A stretch of DNA of 64,000 nucleotides. Source: Microbulbifer sp. THAF38. GTDB lineage: Bacteria; Pseudomonadota; Gammaproteobacteria; Pseudomonadales; Cellvibrionaceae. The DNA lies in contig NZ_CP045369.1 in assembly GCF_009363535.1 (NCBI RefSeq), forward strand, positions 880,501 to 944,500. The letters run 5' to 3'. This document shows, in pieces, positions 9,622-17,652 of this stretch; the stretch's first letter is position 1, and the number at the start of each line of letters is the position of its first letter. Both the position numbers and the translations under genes were made by a program. Below the pieces are notes generated by a model. The model did not search any database, was not told where the DNA came from, and saw only the letters and a list, made by a program, of their open reading frames with translations.

Positions 9622-10230
9622 ATGTTTAGTCCCCTAATCGAAGAGTTGATTCGCGCGCTGCGCTGCCTGCCCAGTGTGGGCCCTAAATCGGCACAGCGCA
9701 TGGCGATGTATCTGCTGGAAAAGGATCGCGACGCTGCAGAGCTACTGGCGCGCAGTTTGGCCCAGGCGGTGGAGAAAGTTGGCCGCTGTCAGCAGTGCCG
9801 TACGCTGACCGAAGAAGCCGTGTGCACCCTGTGCAACAACAGTCGCCGCGAACAAACCTCTCTCTGTGTCGTCGAAACTCCGGCTGATGTATTGGCGATT
9901 GAGCAGGCCGGTAACTACCATGGCCGCTACTTTGTGTTGCATGGTCACCTGTCCCCGATCGATGGTATCGGCCCTGCGGATCTTGGTATGGATCTGCTGG
10001 AGCGCAGATTGGCCAGTGAGTCGTTACAGGAGTTGATCGTCGCCACCAATCCCACAGTAGAGGGGGAGGCGACAGCCCAGTATATCGCCGAGCGCGCCAA
10101 AGCGCAGGGAGTGACTGTCAGTCGTATCGCCCATGGCGTTCCCATCGGTGGTGAGCTGGAATATATCGACGGCGGTACCCTGGCACACGCCTTTAATAGC
10201 CGCACCGCCTTCTTCCCCCCAGCAGAGTAA
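9622..10230 (+). CDS. recR: Recombination mediator protein RecR
   Basis: A 202-residue protein that acts with RecO and RecF to load RecA at gaps. Visible parts are the helix-hairpin-helix at about residues 12-30 ([14 protein letters not shown]), a zinc finger with Cys 56, 59, 68 and 71, and the Toprim domain beginning [11 protein letters not shown] late GEATAQYIA and Walker-like region follow. Length equals the family norm of about 200. It starts 28 bp after ybaB in the same operon. Confidence 0.97.
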   Translation: MFSPLIEELIRALRCLPSVGPKSAQRMAMYLLEKDRDAAELLARSLAQAVEKVGRCQQCRTLTEEAVCTLCNNSRREQTSLCVVETPADVLAIEQAGNYHGRYFVLHGHLSPIDGIGPADLGMDLLERRLASESLQELIVATNPTVEGEATAQYIAERAKAQGVTVSRIAHGVPIGGELEYIDGGTLAHAFNSRTAFFPPAE

Positions 10231-10235
10231 TCCCG

Positions 10236-11366
10236 ATGGTTGAAATAGATACCACTCCGCGCTGGGTGGACTCCTGCGAGCAGTTGGCGGCTTTGTGCGC
10301 GCAGTGGCGACAGCAGCGTGCGGTGGCACTGGATACCGAGTTTATGCGCAGTCGCACCTTTTATCCTCAGCCCGCCCTGGTGCAGGTTGGGGATGGTCGG
10401 CACTGCTACCTCATCGATAATCTCGCCATTGAAGACCTGCAGCCGTTGCGTGATCTGCTGCTGGATACAGCTGTTACAAAAATTATGCACAGCTGCAGCG
10501 AGGATTTGGAAACTCTGGAGCGTCTGCTGGGGGTGATCCCCGAGCCCATTTTTGATACTCAGATCGCCGCGGCGATTAGTGGTATGGGGGCGGGCCTCGG
10601 TTACGCCGCCACCGTGCGCGAACTGTTAAATATTGAACTGCCGAAGAGCGAGACCCGCTCCGATTGGTTGCAGCGCCCTCTCAGTGATGCGCAGAAAACT
10701 TATGCCGCACTCGATGTGGCCTGGCTGCCAGTTCTCTATGGTGCCTTGCTGAAGCGCCTGCAGGAGCAGGGGCGGGAGTCTTGGTTGGTCGAGGATTGCG
10801 CAACGCTGGTAGAGACTGCGCGAAGCCCACAATCCCCTGAACTTTATTACCAGAAAGTGAAGGGGGCCTGGCGTCTGCGTGGCAAACAGCTGGCTGTGTT
10901 ACAGGACCTCTGCACCTGGCGGGAGTGTGAGGCGCGAGCCCGAAATATGCCGCGCAACCACCTGCTCAAGGAAAATCTCTGTATGACTCTGGCCCAACAG
11001 CTGCCGCGGCATAAAGGTGCCTTGAGCCAAGTCGGCCTCGAGGGGCGCGCACTGCGAGAGCATGGCGATACGCTGTTGCAGTTAATTGCCCAGGCCCTGG
11101 AGCGCAGCGACTTGCCGACGCGTTTGCCGCAACCGCTCAACCGGCAACAGGGGGAGCTGTTGAAGTCACTGCGTAAGGAAGTTGCCAGTATTGCGGAGTG
11201 CGAAAAGCTGCCTGCAGAAATCCTGATCCGCAAAAAAGAGTTGGAAGCCCTGGTTCTTGCCCCTGATCCCCAATTGCAGGGGCGTCTCTGTGGTTGGCGC
11301 GCCGATGTGGTGGGCCGTCCCCTGCTTAAAGTTCTGCGACATCTGCGCAAAGAGGAAATGAAGTGA
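10236..11366 (+). CDS. rnd: Ribonuclease D
   Basis: A 376-residue 3'-5' exoribonuclease that trims tRNA precursors; E. coli RNase D is about the same length. The DEDD-type active site is visible: D33 and E35 in VALDTEF, D90 in HSCSEDLETL, and the third motif YAALDVAWL with Y156 and D160. An HRDC domain lies at about residues 210-290. It starts 5 bp after recR and its stop overlaps the next start by 4 bp, so it is translationally coupled with the YcgL gene. Confidence 0.95.
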   Translation: MVEIDTTPRWVDSCEQLAALCAQWRQQRAVALDTEFMRSRTFYPQPALVQVGDGRHCYLIDNLAIEDLQPLRDLLLDTAVTKIMHSCSEDLETLERLLGVIPEPIFDTQIAAAISGMGAGLGYAATVRELLNIELPKSETRSDWLQRPLSDAQKTYAALDVAWLPVLYGALLKRLQEQGRESWLVEDCATLVETARSPQSPELYYQKVKGAWRLRGKQLAVLQDLCTWRECEARARNMPRNHLLKENLCMTLAQQLPRHKGALSQVGLEGRALREHGDTLLQLIAQALERSDLPTRLPQPLNRQQGELLKSLRKEVASIAECEKLPAEILIRKKELEALVLAPDPQLQGRLCGWRADVVGRPLLKVLRHLRKEEMK

Positions 11367-11650
11367 AAGTTCTGTGTGATATTTATCGCAGCCCTAATAA
11401 AGAAGAAATGTATTTGTACGTCGATAAGCGTGAGGGGACTGCGCGGGTGCCTAAGAATCTATTGGAATTGTTCGGCAGCCCTCAGCATGTCACCACTATG
11501 CTGATGACTCCAGAGCGCAAGTTGGCGCGTGCAAATGCCGACAAGGTCCTGCAAGAGATGCGTGTGCAGGGTTACTATTTGCAGATGCCACCGATAGCCG
11601 ATTCTGAAATGCGCGAGATCGCAATAAAGAACAGCAAACTGCAACGCTGA
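11363..11650 (+). CDS. ycgL: YcgL domain protein
   Basis: A 95-residue protein of the YcgL (DUF709) family, recognised by MKVLCDIYRSPNKEEMYLYV and RVPKNLLELFG. Function is unknown in the family. The start is GTG at 11363, overlapping the rnd stop (GTGA). The rnd-ycgL-ycgN order is widespread in gammaproteobacteria. Confidence 0.9.
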   Translation: MKVLCDIYRSPNKEEMYLYVDKREGTARVPKNLLELFGSPQHVTTMLMTPERKLARANADKVLQEMRVQGYYLQMPPIADSEMREIAIKNSKLQR

Positions 11651-11659
11651 GTCAGATTT

Positions 11660-12109
11660 ATGGCACAACTGCCTTTTTGGCGGCGTAAAACACTGGAGCA
11701 GATGACCGAATCCGAATGGGAGGCACTCTGCGATGGCTGTGGACGCTGCTGCCTGCACAGCCTGGAAGATGAGGAGACCGGTGAATTCTACAGCACCAAT
11801 GTCGCCTGCCGTCTGCTGGATACAGATTCCTGTCGCTGTAGTCAGTACCAGCGGCGCAAGGAATTGGTGCCCGGATGTGTTCAGTTGCGGGTGCAGGATA
11901 TAGGCCAATACACCTGGCTGCCGACTACCTGTGCCTATCGTCGCCTGGCTGAGGGGCAGCCACTACCCGAGTGGCATCCGCTTGTCAGCGGCGATAGGCA
12001 GTCTGTACATAAAGCGGGTATGTCTGTACGTGGCAGTGTTATCAGCGAGGAGCTGGTTCACCCGGATGATATGGAAGAACATATCGTCACTTGGGTGGAG
12101 GCCGGTTAA
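11660..12109 (+). CDS. ycgN: YcgN family cysteine-cluster protein (UPF0260)
   Basis: A 149-residue protein with the family's metal-binding cysteines at 24, 27, 30, 31, 50, 58, 60 and 73 (CDGCGRCC, then SCRCSQY and VPGC). The family is annotated as zinc/iron-chelating; its biochemical role is not settled. It starts 9 bp after ycgL in the same operon. Confidence 0.92.
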   Translation: MAQLPFWRRKTLEQMTESEWEALCDGCGRCCLHSLEDEETGEFYSTNVACRLLDTDSCRCSQYQRRKELVPGCVQLRVQDIGQYTWLPTTCAYRRLAEGQPLPEWHPLVSGDRQSVHKAGMSVRGSVISEELVHPDDMEEHIVTWVEAG

Positions 12110-12168
12110 GCCGCCGAGGCTTTGCCATTGCTTCCTGCCCCGGGCGGGAAATATAGAGTAAATAAAAA

Positions 12169-12549
12169 ATGTCTGAAGATTTTCAAATTGCCTGGTTTGT
12201 TTATGCCGGTTCGACCCTGGTGTTGCTGGCTGCTGGTTGGTGGTTTATGCGCAACTGGCGCTGGAGTTGGTTGCGCCGGGCCTTTTTGCTGGTATTGGCT
12301 GCGGTATTCCTGGTGCCGGTAAAAATACCGGTGGCCGAATCAGTAGCTATGCCTGTATTACCTCTGTATCTCTACCAACTATTATTTGAAGAAAATGGAG
12401 CAGCGCCGGAAGTGACCGCAAACCTGGTGTTTGCCGCGGGCGGTGCTTTGGCGGTAATGGTCGTGTGGGGGCTGGTTTCACTGCTATTTAAGTTTCGTCG
12501 CGAGCGCCGCCGTCGTTTCGATGAAGACCCATACTTCAACGAACAGTAA
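12169..12549 (+). CDS. Small integral membrane protein of unknown function
   Basis: 126 residues. Hydrophobic segments lie at about residues 8-26, 36-52 and 85-108 (the last is AGGALAVMVVWGLVSLLFKF), each flanked by Arg/Trp-rich stretches. The C-terminus is cytoplasmic and basic (RRERRRRFDEDP). I do not recognise a named family. It follows ycgN by 59 bp on the same strand and is probably in the same transcript. Confidence 0.75.
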   Translation: MSEDFQIAWFVYAGSTLVLLAAGWWFMRNWRWSWLRRAFLLVLAAVFLVPVKIPVAESVAMPVLPLYLYQLLFEENGAAPEVTANLVFAAGGALAVMVVWGLVSLLFKFRRERRRRFDEDPYFNEQ

Positions 12550-12926
12550 TGGGATTTTGCATCCAATCCTCTCTAGAATCCTGGGCCTGTCGCCACTAGG
12601 CCCACGCCCTTTATTCACCTGGTTATCAAAGGCGTTACTTCCTTTCTCTAGCATCTCTATTGACGGTGACAGCTGCTATATCTATTAAGCTGCTTCCGTG
12701 CTTGGCGCGAGGCCAGACGAACCGGCTTAATGATCACAGCCCAATAAACAAACCCACCGCCGGAAAATGATGATTTGTACTTTTCCCAGGGTTTTTAACT
12801 GTTCGTTGGAATGGGTTGTTTATTGGTATGCCGGATTCACTACAGATAATGCTTATATAAAGTGCCCTTGGCGTGGATTTCCGCCCATATTCATGGCGCA
12901 GGCTGCCAGATGGCTGAGGAACCCTG
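12550..12926. other. Intergenic region with one weak hairpin
   Basis: No gene is recognised. A 6-bp stem (GGGCCT 12583-12588, AGGCCC 12598-12603) lies 34 bases after the membrane protein gene but is followed only by a short T run, so it is at best a weak terminator. The rest should hold the promoter of the next gene. Confidence 0.4.
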
Positions 12927-13607
12927 ATGCTCGACCACCTGCTGATTCTCACTGCGGTAATGCTGGTATCGGGCATTCTCGGTGGGCTGGTGAATTATTA
13001 TCAAATGCTGTTTACGGAGGAGGATCCGGCCGGTCTCGCCCGCTGCCTGATTATGGGGTTGTGTGGTGCCTTGATGGTGCCGATTTTCCTGAAATTTACC
13101 CAGAGTGATCTGTTGATCGAAATTCAAGGCGACCCCTCGCGCCTATTGATCTTTACCGGCTACTGCCTACTTGCCGCTATCGCCTCCCGTATGTTCGTGT
13201 TTAATGCTGCGCGCCGCCAACTGCGCGATGCCAGTATCGCCCGCGCCCGGGTGGAAAACCTGGAGCAGGAACTGCGCACCATGCAGCTGGAAATGATGCC
13301 CTTACTAGAGCATGAGATAGAAGGGGATCTGGAGCAGGGGCCGGCACTGGATTTCAATCAGATTCGCAAGTTAGACGACAATGCTCTGCAGGTACTCAAC
13401 CTGCTTAATGGCGGCGAGTGTGTGTTTCGCTCCCTGAGTGGCATGGTGCAGGATAGCGGTATGGAGACCAATTCAATCGCCCGCGCCCTCAACAGCCTGT
13501 TGGTGCTGGAAATGGTGGGCAAAATCCACAGTCACCTGGGCATTCGCTGGTATATCACCGGTAAGGGGCGTCAGGTAGTACACCGCCGCAGTACCCAGAT
13601 GGCTTGA
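12927..13607 (+). CDS. YEATS-associated-type membrane protein with C-terminal winged helix
   Basis: 226 residues. Three transmembrane segments fill about residues 3-24, 38-58 and 72-90 (first segment LLILTAVMLVSGILGGLVNYYQ). A charged coiled coil (about 98-125, ARARVENLEQELRTMQLEM) leads to a C-terminal winged-helix-like region containing QVLNLLNGGECVFRSLSG and ending ITGKGRQVVHRR. The N-terminal pattern resembles the YLATT (YEATS-like associating three TM) families, which often pair with sensory modules. This is a resemblance, not a proven match. A membrane-tethered transcription factor is the simplest reading. Start ATG at 12927. Confidence 0.6.
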   Translation: MLDHLLILTAVMLVSGILGGLVNYYQMLFTEEDPAGLARCLIMGLCGALMVPIFLKFTQSDLLIEIQGDPSRLLIFTGYCLLAAIASRMFVFNAARRQLRDASIARARVENLEQELRTMQLEMMPLLEHEIEGDLEQGPALDFNQIRKLDDNALQVLNLLNGGECVFRSLSGMVQDSGMETNSIARALNSLLVLEMVGKIHSHLGIRWYITGKGRQVVHRRSTQMA

Positions 13608-13746
13608 TGCCCGACTGTTAATCCCCCTTCTAGTGCCTACTCGGGCTGGTCATCCAATTTGATCGTTCCCGCCTCGCCACTCGCCCCGTTGTTCAATTAT
13701 CATTCGCTAAATCTGAAGATAGCGTGATGACAGGATTGGAGTAAGC

Positions 13747-14592
13747 ATGAAATTTACCGGTACCGATAGCTATGTAGCTACCGAAGACCTGCAAATGGCG
13801 GTTAACGCAGCCGTCACCTTACAGCGCCCCCTGCTGATCAAAGGCGAGCCGGGCACCGGCAAAACGCTGCTCGCGGAACAGGTTGCCGAGAGCCTCGGGC
13901 TGAAGTTGATCCAATGGCATATCAAGTCCACTACCAAGGCCCAGCAGGGACTCTACGAGTACGATGCGGTATCACGCCTGCGGGACTCCCAGCTGGGAGT
14001 GGATAAGGTTCACGATATCGCCAATTACATCAAGCGCGGCAAACTGTGGGAAGCCTTTGCCGCGGAAGAGCGTGTGGTGTTATTGATTGATGAGATCGAC
14101 AAAGCGGATATCGAATTCCCCAACGATCTGCTGGTGGAACTGGACCGCATGGAATTCTTCGTTTATGAAACTGGAGAAACCATTAAGGCCAAACACCGCC
14201 CCATTGTCATTATTACCTCGAATAACGAAAAAGAGCTGCCGGATGCCTTTTTGCGCCGCTGCTTCTTCCATTACATCAGCTTCCCCGATCGCGATACTAT
14301 GCGCAAAATTGTCGATGTTCATTACCCTGAGATTAAAGGGCAGCTGGTCGCGGAAGCCATGGATATCTTTTTCCAATTGCGCGAAGTGCCGGGTTTGAAG
14401 AAAAAGCCCTCCACCTCTGAGCTGATTGATTGGTTAAAGCTGTTGATGGCCGACGATATTCCCGAGGAAGTGCTCAAAGATCGCGATAACAGCAGCGCCA
14501 TTCCTCCGCTTTATGGGGCCTTGCTGAAGAATGAGCAGGATGTCCACATGCTTGAACGCCTGGCATTTATGGCGCGCCGCGACAACCGCTGA
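13747..14592 (+). CDS. MoxR-family AAA+ ATPase
   Basis: 281 residues with Walker A GEPGTGKT at about 34-41, Walker B VVLLIDEIDKAD at about 110-121, sensor 1 PIVIITSNNEKELPDAFLRR and a C-terminal lid. MoxR proteins act as chaperones or activators of metalloenzymes together with a von Willebrand A partner. Here the VWA gene follows by 100 bp on the same strand, so the pair most likely works together. The client is not evident from neighbours. Confidence 0.9.
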   Translation: MKFTGTDSYVATEDLQMAVNAAVTLQRPLLIKGEPGTGKTLLAEQVAESLGLKLIQWHIKSTTKAQQGLYEYDAVSRLRDSQLGVDKVHDIANYIKRGKLWEAFAAEERVVLLIDEIDKADIEFPNDLLVELDRMEFFVYETGETIKAKHRPIVIITSNNEKELPDAFLRRCFFHYISFPDRDTMRKIVDVHYPEIKGQLVAEAMDIFFQLREVPGLKKKPSTSELIDWLKLLMADDIPEEVLKDRDNSSAIPPLYGALLKNEQDVHMLERLAFMARRDNR

Positions 14593-14692
14593 GTGGGTGT
14601 GTTGCCTTTCATCAGGGGTAAATGAGTGCCCCTGATGATATTCCGCTCGGTATGGCCGAGTATCTTTTTCCCTGTGCTGACCGCGAATTACT

Positions 14693-15874
14693 ATGCTGAT
14701 TGGCTTTTTCCTGAATTTACGCCGTTATAAATTACCGGTATCCATTACCGAACTACTAGCTCTGCTTGAGGCTTTGCAGCAGCGCCTGGTGTTTACTGAC
14801 ATGGAGGAATTTTATTTTCTCGCTCGTGTCTGCCTGGTGAAGGATGAAAAACATTTCGATAAATTCGACCGCGCTTTTGAGGCTTATTTTAAAGACTTGG
14901 AAACCCTGGACGACATCGTCGAGCAAATGATCCCGGAAGATTGGCTCAGGGCGGAATTTCTCAAGCAGTTAAGCGAAGAAGAAAAGGCCAAAGTCCAAAG
15001 CCTCGGTGGTTTGGAAAAGTTGCTGGAGGAGTTTAAAAAGCGCCTCGAAGAGCAGAAAAAGCGTCACAGTGGCGGCAACCGCTGGATAGGCACCGGTGGC
15101 ACCAGCCCCTTCGGTAATAGCGGCTATCACCCGGGGGGTATTCGGGTGGGAGGAAAGGGGCGCAATCGCTCGGCATCCAAGGTTTGGGAAAAGCGCCAGT
15201 TCAAAAACCTGGATGACAGTATCAGCCTGGGAACCCGCAATATCCAAGTGGCCCTGCGCAAGTTGCGTAAATTTGCCCGCACTGGCGCGGCGGAAGAGTT
15301 GGACCTGAATAACACCATTTCCTCCACCGCGCGCAATGCAGGCTTGTTGGATATCAAGATGGTGCCCGAGCGACACAACGCAATAAAAGTGCTGATCTTT
15401 TTCGATGTGGGCGGTTCCATGGACCCCTATGTGCGGGTGTGTGAAGAACTATTCTCTGCTTGTCGCTCGGAATTTAAGCATCTTGAGTATTTTTATTTCC
15501 ACAATTTTGTCTATGAGCATGTGTGGAAAGATAACCAGCGGCGCTATAGCGAGAATACGTCTCTGTTGGAAGTACTGCGCACCTATGGCAAGGACTACAA
15601 GGTAATCTTTGTCGGCGACGCTTCCATGGCACCCTACGAAATTACCAGTCGCTTTGGTAGTGTCGAGCATATGAATGAAGAACCCGGGGCAGCCTGGATG
15701 GAACGTATCACCGATACTTACCACAATCTGATCTGGCTAAACCCAATTGATGAGGAGTATTGGCAGTATACGCCCAGTATAGGTATGACCCAGCGTCTAG
15801 TAGATGGCCATATGTATCCGATGACCCTTGAGGGATTGGATCGGGCGATTTCCTATTTAGTCAAAGGCCGCTAA
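14693..15874 (+). CDS. VWA (CoxE-like) domain protein
   Basis: 393 residues. The N-terminal half is helical and charged, and ends in a Gly/Arg-rich linker (about 125-165). The VWA domain carries the metal-ion-dependent adhesion motif DVGGS (about 239-243, D-x-G-x-S) and later FVGDASMAPYE. This is the CoxE/YeaD-type partner of MoxR ATPases. Together with the preceding MoxR gene it would form a two-component activation machine. The first Met begins MLIGFFLNLRRYKLPVS, the typical start of this family. Confidence 0.9.
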   Translation: MLIGFFLNLRRYKLPVSITELLALLEALQQRLVFTDMEEFYFLARVCLVKDEKHFDKFDRAFEAYFKDLETLDDIVEQMIPEDWLRAEFLKQLSEEEKAKVQSLGGLEKLLEEFKKRLEEQKKRHSGGNRWIGTGGTSPFGNSGYHPGGIRVGGKGRNRSASKVWEKRQFKNLDDSISLGTRNIQVALRKLRKFARTGAAEELDLNNTISSTARNAGLLDIKMVPERHNAIKVLIFFDVGGSMDPYVRVCEELFSACRSEFKHLEYFYFHNFVYEHVWKDNQRRYSENTSLLEVLRTYGKDYKVIFVGDASMAPYEITSRFGSVEHMNEEPGAAWMERITDTYHNLIWLNPIDEEYWQYTPSIGMTQRLVDGHMYPMTLEGLDRAISYLVKGR

Positions 15875-15944
15875 TAGCCGGGTTGATGAAGGTTCCTTGC
15901 AAGAAACTCTAGTCTGAGGGATTTTAGCCAAGGAATTATCTGCA

Positions 15945-15966
15945 GGCGGCACGCTTTTGTGCCGCC
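15945..15966. terminator. Hairpin between convergent genes
   Basis: A perfect 8-bp stem (GGCGGCAC 15945-15952, GTGCCGCC 15959-15966) with loop GCTTTT lies between the convergent VWA and symporter genes. No long T run follows on either strand, so efficiency is uncertain. Confidence 0.5.
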
Positions 15967-15991
15967 TAATCACTTTAGGGTTAATAAAGTA

Positions 15992-17485
15992 TTATTTTTT
16001 ATTACCACTAAAGTGTTTTGGGGGCGTTCCCTCGTGATCCGCGGTGATGCTGATTTCTTCTCTGGTGGTTTCTCCCACCGTGACATGCACCTCTTCGGCA
16101 CCGTGCATCCAATCCACCAGCTTTTCTCGAATCAAATACAAAATAAAACCAGCCACGATGGCCGTGAGTGCGACACCGCCGAAAGTGGCGAGTGGACCGG
16201 AAACGCCCACTAATTTACCGATTTCTGCCGCCCCCTTATTGGCGATGCCGATAAACGCAAACCACAAACCCATCATTAGGGATAAGTAGCGTAGGGGAGA
16301 TAATTTAGTTACGACAGAAAGCCCGATAGGCGATAGACACAACTCACCAATGGTGTGAAAAATATAGGCAAAGACCAACCACCAGATACTCGCTTTGATA
16401 GTCTCGGAATCGCCGATTTGTAGTGCCGCGCCGCACATGGATAGAAAACCGATCCCGAGAAATACTAACCCCAAACTGAATTTAGCCGGTGAACTTGGTT
16501 CGCGGTCGCCCATACCCACCCAGATACTGGCCATAATCGGTGCGAGGATAATAATAAATAGTGGATTGACCATCTGCAGCCAGCTAGCGGGAATCTCCCA
16601 GCCAAAGATATTCAGGTCGGTGCGGTATTTGGCAAACAGGTTCATTGACCCGGCGGCTTGCTCAAAGCCTGCCCAAAAAACCACGATAAACACACCCAGA
16701 ACCAGAATGACTTTAATGCGATCCCGCTCTTCCTGTGTGAGTGGACGATGTTTACTCTCTTCCTCGTCTTTTTTATTTTTCAGTTCCAGATGAGCGGAGG
16801 GTTCTACACCTATTTCTCCCAAGTAGCGTTTGGCTTGGGTCATTTGCAGAATCAGGCCCAGCAGCATACCAATGCCTGCAACAATAAAGGCGAGCTGGTA
16901 GTCCACCTTCTCCCCAATCCAGCCTACAACCAAATAACCGAGAATAGAGCCCAGGTTGATGCCCATATAGAAAATGGTAAATGCAGTATCGCGGCGATGG
17001 TCCCCCTCCTCGTAGAGGTCTCCGACCATAGTGGAGATATTCGGTTTGAAGAAACCATTACCGATAATGAGCAGGGCCAACCCCAGCCACAGCAAATAAA
17101 TCTCACTACCATTTGGTAGCCAGGCGTGAGGAAAGCCCAGGGAGAATTGCCCCAGCATCATCAGGGTGCCGCCGAACATAATGCAGCGGCGCTGGCCCCA
17201 GCGGTTGTCCGCCATCCAGCCGCCGATAATCGGAGTCAGATAGACCAGCATGGCGTACCAGCCCAAGTAGCTCAGGGCTTTGGACTGCAATTCAGTATCG
17301 GTGAGCTGTTCCCAGCCAAATACTGCGGCAGTGGCGGCGGAGGTCAGGTAGAAGACAAAAATACCGCGCATGCCATAGTAGCTGAGACGCTCCCACATCT
17401 CGGTGCCAAACAGCAGGAATAACCCTTTGGGGTGGCCAAACAGCTGTCCTGCGCTGGCGGGGGGCTTGGGTTTGATCTCTTGCAT
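15992..17485 (-). CDS. POT-family proton-coupled peptide symporter
   Basis: 497 residues with about 12-14 transmembrane segments. The family's ExxER proton-coupling motif is present as E29-M-W-E32-R33 in GTEMWERLSYYGMR. The second signature reads NRWGQRRCIMFGG, and FYMGINLGS matches the PTR2 signature. It imports di- or tripeptides with protons across the inner membrane. Length is normal for bacterial DtpA-like proteins. It is monocistronic, divergent from hrpA and convergent with the VWA gene. Confidence 0.93.
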   Translation of the reverse strand: MQEIKPKPPASAGQLFGHPKGLFLLFGTEMWERLSYYGMRGIFVFYLTSAATAAVFGWEQLTDTELQSKALSYLGWYAMLVYLTPIIGGWMADNRWGQRRCIMFGGTLMMLGQFSLGFPHAWLPNGSEIYLLWLGLALLIIGNGFFKPNISTMVGDLYEEGDHRRDTAFTIFYMGINLGSILGYLVVGWIGEKVDYQLAFIVAGIGMLLGLILQMTQAKRYLGEIGVEPSAHLELKNKKDEEESKHRPLTQEERDRIKVILVLGVFIVVFWAGFEQAAGSMNLFAKYRTDLNIFGWEIPASWLQMVNPLFIIILAPIMASIWVGMGDREPSSPAKFSLGLVFLGIGFLSMCGAALQIGDSETIKASIWWLVFAYIFHTIGELCLSPIGLSVVTKLSPLRYLSLMMGLWFAFIGIANKGAAEIGKLVGVSGPLATFGGVALTAIVAGFILYLIREKLVDWMHGAEEVHVTVGETTREEISITADHEGTPPKHFSGNKK

Positions 17486-17652
17486 AGTACTGCCCGCAAG
17501 GTGTGACCCGGAGACGTTGTGCTGCCACCAAGGGCAGTGCGCCTGTGAATATAGTCGCTATCTGGACCAGTATAGTTGAGCGCCACCAAGGGATTTTCAG
17601 CCCTGTGGCAAAGTGGGGGTATAATCCCGCGTTTGCCACTTCTGTACGAATC

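Noticed and set aside
12583..12603. Rho-independent terminator
   Set aside because: Stem is only 6 bp with a 9-nt loop and no proper T run; noted only as a weak hairpin.
17503..17652. 50-codon N-terminal extension of HrpA
   Set aside because: It falls in the divergent promoter region and the family begins at the ATG at 17653.
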